Shown one piece after another: positions 1 through 11,249 of a stretch of DNA of 64,000 bases. Source of the DNA: Tricholomella constricta (taxonomy: Eukaryota; Basidiomycota; Agaricomycetes; Agaricales; Lyophyllaceae); NCBI GenBank assembly GCA_013368375.1, contig JAACJP010000007.1, positions 186,001 to 250,000 on the forward strand, in the 5' to 3' direction. The position numbers and the translations under genes were made by a program. Positions within the stretch are counted from its first letter, which is position 1, and each line of letters opens with the position of its first letter. The notes beneath the pieces are model-generated. The model did no database searches. It worked only from the letters and a program-made list of their open reading frames with translations, and was not told the DNA's origin.

Positions 1-51
1 TCTTATCGTAGCCCTTCATCGTATGTAGAGAATCAAATATATTTGATCTAC

Positions 52-1412
52 CTAAATGTCAGCCACCACAAGATGAAAGCGCGAGACACGGTCACGTCGA
101 CGGATGTCCCCAAAAACCATCTCCCCCAGCCTAGTCCATAGCTTGTCATCCTCCGATGCCCTCCAAGTCGGCATGTAGACCTCCCGAATCTGGTTAATCC
201 CCACACAGCGTGCCCGCACATTGCTGAGACGCACACATATCTCCAGCAGCTCCTTCCGTTTCTCCTCTGAACTGATCGGTAAGGGGACCCGTAAACGTCC
301 AAAAGAGCCCTGCAACATTCGCATCCCCCACTCGGCGGTTTGTCGATAGGAAAGGAGTTGACGATTGACGAGGAGTGCCTGTTCTTGTTCTATAGGGTCT
401 GCAGGTATGTACTCCCCACCCTTCATTGGTGCACGAATTTTGCCATGGATGGATACAGTTCCCCGAGGAAAGGCGGTGTCGGCAACAAGGAAATAGCCAT
501 CTGGAACATGGTGCTCCAGGGCCTGGAAAATAGGGCGTGCGACCCGAGAATCATGCCAGCTTCCCGGAGCATTCAGAACGGCCATAGTAATGGTACCTAG
601 GATACTTGTCAGAGCTGGCGTGAGTAGTGAAAATGTGCCAACGCACCTTGTGGGGAGAACGCCAACACATTGTTAATGCAGTGGTTGCTCTTCCATCCAT
701 TGTACGTTGCGTTCTCCATCTCTGGGTCATCGGACTCCTCCGCTGTCAGTGACAGTCCATCGAGCCCACCAAATGCCCCTTCCAGCAACGGATGCCGCTC
801 ACAAATCAGCCTCGTCTCTTTCTCGAACTCCTCCACTGTCCGGGGTAATGACACCTTTGCCTCCTTCATTGTAGCCAGTGTCTGGTGGAGGATAGTAAGC
901 GAAAATGAGAGGTATCGAGAGACTGTGGAAGGGACCAGCGCAAAGATTTGCTGGAGGTGGACTTCAAGCATAGCCGAGCCCAGGTAATGAAGTGTGAGCC
1001 CGAGCGCTCCACACGCATTGAGAGAACGGCCGCCAAGTCGTGGCCGTCCTGTTGTTGAGACGTCGTCACGTGGAACAGGGGTTTCCTCCCAGCGCTGAGC
1101 GAATCGACCCGGGCCTTCGAGGATGTGTCGGAATGTTTTGACGTCAAAACCCATGGTGGTGATGAAGGCCCTATCATTCTGGCTCTCCCAAAGGATTTGC
1201 CACGGGGTTCCCGCACGGGGATTGGGTAGAAGTTCATTGCGTCGAAGGTATAGACGGTTGCGGTGTCGATGATCGATTCGGTCTTGACGAGCGCCTTCAA
1301 TGCCTGCCAGCACGACCAGAAACACAGCAGGAAGGAGTAATGCCTCCTCATCATCCTCAGCCTCAGATAAAAGCAGGTTGGTGGGTGAGAGAAAGATATT
1401 GGTGGACATCAT
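52..1412 (-). CDS. DDE_Tnp_4 (Harbinger/PIF-like) transposase, two exons
   Basis: Transposase of the DDE_4 superfamily, expected to cut and paste its own element. Exon 1 is 1412-647 and exon 2 is 596-52. The 50-nt intron (646-597) starts GTGCGT, ends CCTAG and carries a CTGAC branch point. Joining the exons gives 436 residues and restores the family block GTITMAVLNAPGSWHDS exactly across the junction. Catalytic residues are visible: first Asp in FGGLDGLSL (about residue 216), second Asp in FLVADTAFP, Glu in RQTAEWGMRML. The N-terminal half has the usual helical region before the DDE core. All three acidic residues and an open frame suggest an intact enzyme. The start at 1412 (Met-Met-Ser) is the first ATG after the hairpin at 1423-1488. 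Family assignment is strong; Harbinger versus a related group is not settled from sequence alone. Confidence 0.85.
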
Positions 1413-1422
1413 AAGTCACCTG

Positions 1423-1488
1423 AATTCAACAAAGTGTGTTTACGCGTCTGGTCTCAAGACAAGACGCGTAAACACACTTTGTTGAATT
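1423..1488. repeat. Perfect inverted repeat, 27-bp arms, 12-nt loop
   Basis: Arms 1423-1449 and 1462-1488 are exact reverse complements, with loop 1450-1461. The hairpin lies 11 bp upstream of the transposase ATG. It could be an end or subterminal sequence of the element, two abutting element ends, or a hairpin in the 5' leader. No function is proven by the sequence. Confidence 0.9.
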
Positions 1489-2095
1489 GCGCGTACACAA
1501 GTACATACAATTCGATGTTTTGATCTGTTTTTTATTCCAAATCTAGAAATGTTATGGCTTACGGGTTAGAAAAATCTGGCAAGCAGTTTTTGCAGAAGTT
1601 TTTGATCGCGTTTCTACGGTGGACATTTTCCAGATCGTGTCTAGATCCTTACGGGAAGTCACCCACTTTTGGCGGGTGGGGAAAAAGGCGCCGGTACCTG
1701 CCGTGATCCGATGGCGATCACATGTCACGTGACCCGACGCGCCTGCGCGAAAGCGCCTCCTGCCCGCGGCGCGCCCTGTAGCTCCGTTGATACTTTTTTA
1801 AAAAAATCGTCGCTGCGCGGCACCTCTTGAGTATGCTTAGGAGGGCATAGAACTGACCTCAAAGTTCCTGAAATCGAATTTGTTCTGAAAGGGTGTGCTT
1901 CTCTACTATAATTGAAGCAAGTTTGCAATTCCTGAAATGTACATATGGGCAAGAAAGCAGCCAAGACACACTTGCAACTCCCATAGGCATGTCAAGGAGG
2001 CCATTGCACAGTAATGAGAGCCCACAGTTCTGCTGTTGACTGCTTAATGAGCCAGAAATGGTGCATAAGTTCTGAAATAAGGGGGATAAGTGCCC
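1489..2095. other. Intergenic, no gene seen
   Basis: No open frame with recognisable homology on either strand. A weak 79-codon frame on the minus strand (1725-1964) has no supporting features. Confidence 0.5.
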
Positions 2096-3922
2096 ATAAG
2101 TACTTATTTCTGAGTGATTTACCGTAATTCAGGCTGATTTACGGGCTTGATTTACAGGCCACGAGCCGGTAAATCAGCTCGGGGCGCGCGCTAGCGCGCG
2201 CCCCCATCAATTCGGGTCCCTGATTTCGCTTCGCGCGGCCTCTCGGCCGCGCCAACTTAGACACCCCAATTTGGCGCTGCATTGAGCCCTTCCACAGACT
2301 ATGCTGGTCCAAAGTGGACAAAAAAAATGCGGTGCCGTAAAACAGAAATGTGGTGCCGTGAAACGGTCGAGGCATTGAAATCAGGATAGCTCGCATGATC
2401 AACAGAAAGCCATACTTACCGCGCGCGTGAAGCTAGCTTTGCATTTCTCTGTGAGTGAAAGCGCGCGCGTGAAACTTATTTAGTGATAGCGAGAAACTGC
2501 GCGCATGCCACTGAGCCTAGTAGGGTGCAGAAAAATCAAATGACACGCGTATCCACACCGATGTTCGGCCATACTTAAAGCTAACAGAGCTAAATATGCA
2601 ATGTCCATTGTATGACTTGTGTCAAGTTGCATTCTAGAACAAGAAAAAGTCAGGCCAAAGGCGAAAAAGGCTCAAGAAGGAAGGTTGGAGATCAGAGGGG
2701 TATATGCAAGGGTGTTTCTCTGAGTTAAGTGGTCAAGGAACAGGTGAAAAATGCAAAGCAGGTGTGATCCACAAAGAAGGGAGGCAATTCAGAACAGAAC
2801 ACTGTGACCTTCAGCCCAAAGATCTTCAACACCGGTTCCTAGCCTAGTCTGAGAGAGATCTTCATGGGCAGAGGGATTAGGTGAGCTCGGGGTCCTCATG
2901 CCCAGTCCGAAGTCGTCCGTATTGCTGGGATAAATAGGGTCGGTCGTGATAGATGGTTGAGGATGCAAATTTGTCAGGCTGTACTCGTGCTGGCTTGTGA
3001 CCTGTAAGTTGCCCTCTCCTCTTCCTGTGCTAAGGTATTTACCATGAGATGCCGGTCAGGATGCAGCTTGGAGTTATATGCAGCCTGCCACCCTGACTGG
3101 AAGGATGTGTGGTGGACATTTATTTCTAGAAACTATCCATCCGGAGTGCACCATGTAGCCTGGTGAAAATAACAGACAGCTGAGGATGACAAAAAGGCTG
3201 CAAGGAGCTGATAGTGCAAGAGCTTAGGCAGTAAGGGTTGAAAGATCGGCAGACTCTAGCCAGCTCTATTCGGAGCACAGGGGACAATCACCAATTTTTT
3301 AGAAATCGGAATGACCTCTACAAGTTAAATGATCTTAGTAGACCGTTCGCCGTGGGCAACAAAGATGATCTGTGGTCATGAGTGGGCCATACCTCCCCAT
3401 CATCATCGTGGCACTTACTATCGGTTGGCACGCTCGTTTGAAAGTGAGTTTCACGCATGCAAAAAGTGGGATTCACGCGCGCAAGAGCAGTTTCACGCGC
3501 GGGCTTTTGGTCATGTGAGCTATTCTGACTTCAAACTTCTGGCTCGACCGTTTCACGGCACCGCATTTATTTTTGTCCAGTTTGGACCAGCATACACAGA
3601 CAGCACTTTGGCCGTGAATTGACAGTTAAGAGATGCACAATTGGGCTTGAATTTGAGTTCCACAATCACAAAATTTCCAAGGCCCAAGGTTGATTTTATA
3701 GTCCCAAAATCTTATCCCCACATCTGAACACATTCCCTGGAGCCTGACAAGAATATTTGAAGCGGGCACACGTCTCAGAGCTTGTGTTACGACGAGTCGC
3801 GTCGACCCCGCCCACTTGGCGCCAGGGTCCCATACGCGTCCGTTAGGCGACGTCCGGGCATTGCCGTGCTTTACGACGATTTACATCCCTGAGTGTAAAT
3901 CACTCGAAATAACTGTACTTAT
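2096..3922. mobile_element. Non-autonomous DNA element with long inverted arms (about 1.8 kb)
   Basis: The outer ends match in inverted orientation: ATAAGTAC, then TTATTTC, then GAGTGATTTAC at 2096-2123, and its complement ending at 3922, with small indels. Further inside, about 2295-2370 and 3541-3602 are also inverted copies, sharing CGACCGTTTCACGGCACC and GTCCA.TTTGGACCAGCAT. Repeated TTTCACGCGCG motifs lie inside both arms. The interior has no transposase-like frame, so this looks like a deletion derivative. A target duplication was not found, so the exact ends and superfamily are uncertain. Confidence 0.6.
2181..2204. repeat. 24-bp perfect GC-rich palindrome
   Basis: GGGGCGCGCGCT followed by its exact reverse complement, in the left arm of the non-autonomous element. 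It would form a strong cruciform or hairpin. Confidence 0.85.
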
Positions 3923-3990
3923 AAGATGTACTCAGAATAAGTTCTAGCTTCTTTACAAGTTGTGTCCATGCTCCATGCATGATCACGCCC

Positions 3991-5795
3991 TCACGCCTCC
4001 GCCCGCATCGACCTCAACTGCGCCATCTCGATCTCGCTCAATGACGTCTCACCACCGTGACTCGGCATGAGTATGATGCTGCGCGACCGCGAGCGGCCAG
4101 TAAAGTGGGAGCGTGCGGCGGCGGTGGTGGGTTTCTCTAAGGACCGGGCGCGTTCAATGTTCCTGTTCACCTCGCGGACGTTCAGGATCATGCGATTCCC
4201 GAGGACGCAGGACAGGGCGACCGAGAATCCTATTGGAATTTCAAGGAGGTTTTGCTGCGCCTCCCGCATGAGTTCCATCTTGAAGAAAGACGGTGTTAGG
4301 GAACGTACCGGCGCGATTGTCCAGACTAGGAGATTTGTGAGGTACGTGGCGAACATACTAAGCGCGGTTGAGTGAGAAAGGTTGATGGTGAGGACTGTAA
4401 AGGAGTGGGCGGCTTACACAAGGAAGTAAAATATCGAATCACGGATGAGGATGCCGACCAGGTGTTTTCCCGACCGGAAAGGGGACGACGACGACCTGAA
4501 GGTTTCATACCCCTTGTACAGCGCCAACCCACACAACAGGCTTTCAAATGCCAGCATGGGGATCCAGAACGCAAAGAAGTGGTTGGAGACATTGAATGGT
4601 ACGCAGAAGATGAGGTTGGGTGTGAGTCGGATGGCGTCAGCTGCGTGCCCAAAAAAACAAAACACATGAGCTCGACAGGATCAACCGATATATATATAAA
4701 TATTTCGGAGACGGACCTGATATTTGGGAAAGTATACTACCCATAACAGCTGCGGAGGCTGCCGTTGAAACGATAAAACAGCCTAGCATGAGGGCCAGGA
4801 TTTTCCTATTCAAAGAGTACAAGGCGAAAAGCCGCATTTGTAAAATGACTGCGGGGGGTAAGTGGGTTAGCAGACGGCGCGAGAGTTGGATGTGTCGTTG
4901 CTCCACAGACTTTCTGATATCATACACGCAATCAATCCCGTCCAACCTTGCCACCGAAAGAAATGGAGACCTGGATGTAACGGTCATCGCCTGTCGTCGA
5001 CTGAGGAGAGCCAATGCTTACAACTTAAGAAGAGGCCATATTCGTGTTAATAGATTAGCCCCAGTGGAAATTTGGAGTTCATTACTTACAACTAGAAGCA
5101 GATGAGGTGACATTTGACCTCGACAAAGACGAAGAACATGACTCACATCTCCCGTGAGACGGGCAGAAAATAGACCTACGGCAAGACAAGTCAACGGTGC
5201 CGCCACATTGATGCGAAGATCAAACATACCGTAAGTATTGATACTGTTATCAGAAGCAAGCGGTTGAACAACAGAACACCATATTTGCGATCCGCGCGGA
5301 CTTACATCACGGAAATCATCGTATAGTATCGATTCTGGCGAAGATACACCATGTAGGCACCATTGGAATAGTGCGCGAATTGTGATGGCTCACCAATATA
5401 AATAACATCTTTCCCCACGACCAAGCACTTCTCTGTCTCGCCCAGGTTAATACTAATCGACATCTTCTGCATATATGAGGGGGAAGTTTACCCAGATCAA
5501 TTCAATCTGTGTAGAATTAGACGCCGTTAACGAAGGAAAAGTAGTAGACGCACTTCATCGTCCAGCGTAATCACTTTACATGCCGCCAATGAGCTAGACC
5601 TTTACATGCGCGCACTAGGAAGACAGACATACAATGATCGAAGAGGATAATCGTTCCGGACGCGACTGCAAAAGCATAGATGAATCTATCGACCACACGA
5701 CACGGATTAGCGGATGACTCACGCTGCGAGTAGCGAATGGCCTGAATATCATGGATGGCCGAGGCAACAAAGCTGACAACGCTCGCAAGGCTCAT
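3991..5795 (-). CDS. DUF6533 family multi-pass membrane protein
   Basis: Fungal membrane protein of unknown function. Exon 1 runs 5795-5633 and encodes MSLASVVSF onward to LFDH. A 20-nt exon (5573-5554) and a 15-nt exon (5506-5492) then spell LFDHLITLDDE and IELIW, the DUF6533 signature (YDYLITLDxEvxxvW). Later exons carry LLFNRLLLITVSI (about 5230-5310), VILQMRLFALYSLNRKILA (about 4780-4860) and NLIFCVPFNVSNHFFAFW (about 4540-4620). The last exon (to 3991) has the usual C-terminal VALSCVLGNRMILNVREV. Several hydrophobic helices follow in the order typical of the family. I did not fix every junction between 5491 and 4660; one stretch (5470-5300) may be intron. A second member lies at 22.4-24.1 kb on the other strand. 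Confidence 0.7.
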
Positions 5796-5800
5796 CGGGG

Positions 5801-6618
5801 GTAGCGACCTTTGCGACTCAAGAAGGGGGCAGGGGAGAAGAGAAGGGGGGAAGAGATTCAGGTGGAAGGACGCGGGGCCATCAGGGGGAAACGAAACCTG
5901 GGCGACATCCCCAGCCTTTAAAATTCATCCGTAGACGCCATGTCGGCTTCTACACAGTTCGGCGCTGGCCATGGTGGGCTTCATGGCCAGGCACGGGTGG
6001 GAGGACAACAAAAGGGGTCTCCGTGCCTCCGGCCTCCAGTTTCGTCTAAATTCGGCAAGGGTAAAGCCTCCGAGCCGAGGAATGCCCTGGATTAGCAGGG
6101 ATCAGCCGGAGATTCCGGCCTGGGGTGTGGCGGATCCAATCCGGTACAGGGCATGTTTGGGGAACGCGAGGCAATCGTGGGTGGCACAGGATCCACGTGG
6201 GGGCCAGGTGGGCTGTAATTGCGGTGTTGTGGGCATCCGTGAGGCTAAATGCGCAAGAATAAGGGGATTGAGGCGTTTTCCATGGCAGTCATCCGACAGC
6301 GTACATGGGATGATCATTTACAATGTGATTAAAAATCTTAATTGGCGTGTAGATCAGGGAGGGATACGGGAGCATGTAATTTACCACAAAGCCTTGGGTT
6401 GTCGGGGCAGGGCTGGGGTGTCGGGTCCAGAGTGACGACCGCGCAATGCCGTGTCCTGGGGTTACGGAGGATATCTCGGCACTGGCATCCATGCGTGAAC
6501 GCAAAGTGCCAAGTTTGGAGCATCTTCTGATTGATGCTTACACCAGTTGGTCCGTTCTGCACGATCGCCTTCTGTGCACGCTGAAACTTCGGTTGCGCTC
6601 ACAGCATCCTCCAATGTA
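5801..6618. other. Intergenic, no gene seen
   Basis: A 154-codon plus-strand frame (5971-6435) has composition like spacer DNA and no recognisable domain; I do not call it. Confidence 0.5.
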
Positions 6619-7302
6619 TCAGTAATATGTTGTAGAAACCAAGGAATTGACGTCGGTTGAGGACCGGGCTTTCAATGATGCGTGATCGTGGACAGCCAGT
6701 GAGAACAAGATCCCGTCAAGGGATGCCATTCTGTCTGACATGGCAGAGACAAGCGGAGTCCAAAGCTGCCTAAAGAGGTTGCAGAAACACAGTGTGTAGG
6801 CATCGATGAAATCTGTCAGTTGCGATGAAATGATCCAGATGATATATGTATCCACGAGCATCCACGAAGTCATGCGCATACGTGGCGCTGGCTGAGGTCC
6901 GGTTCCTAGTAACCTCAGGGGTCTCGTAGACATGAGGATGAGGGTTCGTCGTTGTTCTGTATTATCATGAGGAATGAGATAATGAATGTATAAGAGAACT
7001 TTAGGAGTGACCGTTGTTAATGGCGACGTATGTAATTGAAAAACTTACCTGCAGCCATCCCCGCATTCCCGAACTGGACTTTTGACGCATCTCTGGACCT
7101 TTCAAGGCCTGCCAAGAGAGAATTGATTATGGCGGCCGAGTTCATAACAAGCCACTGTGTATTGTATTGTAGCACGAAAGTCGACGCAACGCGGTGGATG
7201 GTTAAACAAGGACAAACGGAAATTTGATGCCATGAACTGCAGCGGCACAACCCTTCTTTGAATGTTCATCGACATCTCCACTACCTCGGCTAGCACCCAC
7301 AC
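6619..7302 (-). other. Unresolved open frames, possible small gene
   Basis: Minus-strand frames of 104 codons (6933-6619) and 77 codons (7250-7017) lie end to end. A GTAAGT-type donor sits after GNAGMAAG near 7043, which could join them. Some stretches are hydrophobic (MLVDTYIIWIIS). I do not recognise a family and could not build a convincing joined frame, so this may be a degraded gene or chance. Confidence 0.2.
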
Positions 7303-9340
7303 ACGCGCGTTGGACTCTTGGAAACCAGGAATCTCCTGGCAAAAAATAAGGCTTCGCGCGTGACTCGAGGATATAGAGGTGACGACCTTCAGAACTCTTC
7401 AGAAGGAAGAGTGGGATGAATCATAGGACAATCTGTCGCGGAGCAGGTAGAGCGTCGCCAGAATTACCTCGCTTTCGGAGGTTTAGGTCGTCGTCGGCGC
7501 ACCCACTTCCTCCATCGAGCTCCGAAACTTGACCATTTTTTATTCGCCAGCTTACTCGTTCGTTTCTCGTTCGTTACCCTTTACCCGACGACAAGACAAG
7601 GTGCGCATCTTCTGACACAAGCGAGCCCCCGGTTCACCGGAAGGTGCTGGCGAATTTGATGGCTCCCGTCAAGCTGAGCGCAACAATCTGTCTTCAATAT
7701 AATAAAATGATCCGCACAACCATAACCATCGCCTGAAGACATCGTTATTACAGGTTCTCGCCATCTCATGACTCGTCTATCTCGCCAACTCAACAATATT
7801 CGTCCTGTCTTCGACTCTCAAGCACACACGCGCTTCATTCCGACATCTCCACCTCTATGCTTGAATCGGACCCGGACATGCAAGGCCTGCTCTGCGTATC
7901 TGCATCTTCTGCTACCGCGTCCGCATCGTATAAGAATCTTGGGCATGCATTGCAAATTCGCCAATATCACTTGAAAAAAACTGGAAGCAAGCCCCTCCTC
8001 TGTCACTCTGAGTTTATTCCGATCAATGTTGAACGTTGAGCTTTGTTCCGGAAAGTGCTTAGTTCCCAGCTTTCCCCCTCGTTCAGCAAAGGCTTCGAAC
8101 CTCATGTCTCCCTGGAATAGGCTTCGGCCCCTCTCTCAGCTGTAAACTAGGGTAGCTCTCAGCGTGGCTGGGCGGGAAACCCACACTCGTAGTAGGTGCT
8201 TCTGCTTTCCAATCTGTTGAGCGTTGTAGTGGGGTCATCAGATCCCTTTGATTCTTTCAAATGTCGCTCGAGTGTGATAGCTGCGTCAATCAATCTGCTG
8301 TGCGGCGTTTATATCCGTCAACCTCCTTTTCGTCTCGATCCGCATCCATATATCACGGAAGTAAGTCTTTGGTCGTACTCAAAACAAGAATCATAATGGA
8401 TCCTTCCGAAACATCGATTCATACCATCTTTTGATACACTCCTTGCTCCTTGCTCCTTGGACTCAAGTTCCTAGCAGTGTTGACACAGTACATCAGTCAT
8501 GTTTCCTGGGTTCGGTACTGCATTGTGTCAAAGGCGGAGTTGTGAATTGGTGCATCCCATGCTTCGAAGTCTCGAGTTTCCCCAACGGTGCTGTTTAGCA
8601 TGCGTGTCCGCTCACCCACCATCACTGATGTAGCGATCACTGTTTTTGACTGACAGAGGACATCTATAATATTGTTTCTTCTTATGATATGTTCTCAGCA
8701 GTCATCCTACGCGTGCGTTACAGGACCAGCCGGAGGTGTGATCACATTCAACCAGGATCAACCATCTATATCCTGCTCTACCTCATTGACATGGCCCTTC
8801 ACGGACCGATAATAAAACTGCATCTGAATCTTCTGTCACGGTCGCACCAGCCGTTGCGGCCCACCCTCGAAGGTGTGCCGCACGTTCGTTACAAGCTCAA
8901 ACTGCATTTGCGTCGATTTCAAATTGAATGCAACAAGGCCTACTTCTTATGCGATGACGAGTGTTACTACAGCAAATTATGAGACGAGTCCCGCTGCGGA
9001 TTATAGGCGGGAGCCTATTCAGGACATGATGGTCTTCGAGGGCCGGCGTCACGGTGTTATGCTGAAGACCTTACGCTAGCATTACGCCACAGGACATCAC
9101 AAGTTGGGGCACCACGGACATTATGCTTCAGGTGCTTACGGGTTACCCTTACGCTTAAAATCCTTACGGGCCAGTACCTCACACTCAATGCCCTCACCGT
9201 CTACCTTCGTAGAGTAGGGTAATCTGAGAATGGAGCACAGAACAATTCAAGCTCCCATTACGATCGTTCAACAGTCGTGTCCATCCTCCCGTATTCAACC
9301 ACCATTGAATTATTTAATTAACTCATTCAAGAGCAAACTA
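7303..9340. other. Intergenic, about 2 kb without a clear gene
   Basis: Only short frames are present. A plus-strand stretch around 8873-9079 (NYETSPAADYRREP) might be an exon of something unresolved. No repeats or RNA genes were recognised. Confidence 0.4.
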
Positions 9341-10457
9341 TTAGAATTTACCAGCAGCAGTAATATGCCCACTCTTCTCCCGCCATACGCTCAACCAATC
9401 GACGCGGTCGCCCTTCTGCACGAACAACGCCTTATCCACCTTCTTTAGCGCCCACTTCATCCACACCGCTGGCTTCTGCGTCGGACTCGTCACCGGGCCC
9501 TCCACCTTTTCCATTCTCGGCTTCTCGTGCTTGAGCAGTTCCTCCAGCTGGGGGGCAAGGGCATTCGCAACTTTCAGTGAGTCCTTGGAGTTGTGCTTGA
9601 AGCAGGCGGACATGAGCATGGAGCAGGATACGAGGTCCTCCGAAACGGCAGGGAGCTGATACACGTCGTAGAGCGCGGCGGCGGTCATGACAGAGTCGAT
9701 GGGGTGCTTGACGTGCAGGGCGTGCAGGAGCTGGCGCGCGGCAGGTAGGGAGAGAGGGAGATTGTACTTCGCATAGTCGCCGTAGACTTTAAGTGCCAGA
9801 AGGGGGCAGGAGAGCTCCTCGCATCGGCCTAAGGTGATATTTTGCGGTGACATGAGCAGGAAAATGATATGGGACAGCTAAGTCTACTCACGGACGAAAA
9901 ATTCCGAGAAGGCGGCGTCAAACTGGTTCCCTGACTCCTTCCAACCGGGGAACATATCCGTGATCTTCGTCAGCTGCTCCTCCGTCGTGGCCAGCTGAAC
10001 GAGCTGCACCCATGCGCTCCTCCGTACCATGGGCATCTTGACCACCGGTTTTCGTCCCAGTCGAGGTGTTATAAACTCGCAGATCTGGTTGAAGCGCGCC
10101 ACCCGTGATTTATCGGAAAGCCTGCGCCTTTTCGAGACCTTGACCGTTTCGGCGGGCTTGGACGTGGATCCAGAGGCCTTGACCACTCCAGACGACTTCG
10201 TTTGGGGCGTAGGCTCAGCTTTGATTAAGTCCTCCGCGACCTCTTCGGAAAACAGGTCTTCAATCTCGACTGTTGCCTTCTTTTTTTGCACTGTGTTCCG
10301 GGGCCAGGTTCAACCGCAAATTCCAAGAAATATTTGGGTACTTACCTACTGGCGTGAGGTGGATAGCCCGCCTGCTGCAGCTAACATTGGTCGGACGCGC
10401 GAATCGTAGGCTGCTTGCAGCGTGCCGGGCTGCTAAGCTTGCCATTGTGCTGGTCAC
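9341..10457 (-). CDS. Probable mitochondrial protein, three exons, 332 residues
   Basis: Exons are 10457-10346, 10290-9892 and 9828-9341. Introns start GTAAGT and GTGAGT and end CACAG and CTTAG; lengths sum to 333 codons. The N-terminus (MTSTMASLAARHAASSLRF, then ARPTNVSCSRRAIHLTP) is rich in Arg, Ser and Ala with no acidic residue, as in a mitochondrial presequence. After a low-complexity Lys/Ser/Pro linker, the body is helical: RCEELSCPLLALKVYGDY, LSLPAARQLLHALHVKHP, SVMTAAALYDVYQLPA, a pattern reminiscent of helical-pair (PPR- or mS27-like) mitochondrial RNA/ribosome proteins. The end (VDKALFVQKGDRVDWLSVW) is typical of a conserved tail. I cannot name the family. The gene model is well supported; the function is an inference. 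Confidence 0.7.
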
Positions 10458-10742
10458 GAAGCGTTATAGCCGGCAGCAGTTTTTCGCGGTCGTGTTTGGT
10501 GTCGCCCGCTGGAGTAAATATAAGCAAAGTCAACATTAGCGAATTCGGAACGCGGTCAATCCTTCCTCCGTCGCGTATCCTGCTCTGGTTGCAATTTCGC
10601 GAACATTGGCTCTTGTCAGGCCTCCATCATAAGATGACTTAGACGTTACCACGTCTTCGTGTAAGTTTAAATTTTCCTCCAACACGCTATCTAACACGTC
10701 GATGACAACAGTGCATCAACCTCACTTTGAGGAACAGGATAT

Positions 10743-11004
10743 TGATAAAGGCCTTCAGCACCAAAGCTCCTTGTAGCTAGCATTATCGCGAAGTCGTGCC
10801 CAGGCGTTTCTTCATAAGAATCGAATGCTTTGTAGGGGAGAACTCGCAGGTTTCGTTAGTTCATGATCAACCTCGATCACGGCGAATTTGTACCGCAAGA
10901 CGGGACCTTTTTCTTCTAGTGCGGGTAGACGTCAATTCAGTGTACAGCCTCTGTCTATCAAGTGAAAACTCGCTCCTCGTTGGGGGCGTTCCTGTGGAAG
11001 ATAA
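10743..11004. promoter_or_regulatory. Distal GATA sites upstream of ammonium transporter
   Basis: TGATAA at 10743-10748 and AGATAA at 10999-11004 match the HGATAR consensus bound by fungal nitrogen GATA factors (AreA/Nit2 type). They are spaced singly, so on their own they could be chance; their interest comes from the proximal cluster. Confidence 0.35.
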
Positions 11005-11062
11005 GGCCAAAAAGAGTCGGTGATTGGACGATTAAATCGTGAAAAAGGTTTGTCAGCCGCGT

Positions 11063-11091
11063 CTATCATGGTTTATCTGAGTCCGTTATCG
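11063..11091 (-). promoter_or_regulatory. Cluster of three HGATAR sites, ammonium transporter promoter
   Basis: Read on the minus strand the sites are TGATAG (11068-11063), AGATAA (11078-11073) and CGATAA (11091-11086), three in 29 bp, about 50 bp upstream of a TATA box. Nitrogen catabolite regulation of ammonium transporters through GATA factors is known in fungi; use of these sites is inferred. Confidence 0.55.
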
Positions 11092-11140
11092 TCGACGCGC
11101 CACAATTGAGCGCCCCTTTGACAGATACGTTCGGCAGTCT

Positions 11141-11147
11141 TATAAAA
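11141..11147 (+). promoter_or_regulatory. TATA box of ammonium transporter
   Basis: TATAAAA, 103 bp upstream of the ATG at 11250 and just downstream of the GATA cluster. Confidence 0.5.
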
Positions 11148-11249
11148 CATGGTCCGCCCTCCGTCTTCTGTAAATCGTGGAAAGAAGCACCCCTCTTCTT
11201 TCTTCTCCTTGTCGGTAAGCCCTGCGCCTGACGTTTTTCGCAATCCAAG

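Noticed and set aside
5971..6435. 154-codon plus-strand frame
   Set aside because: No domain, no splice support, spacer-like composition.
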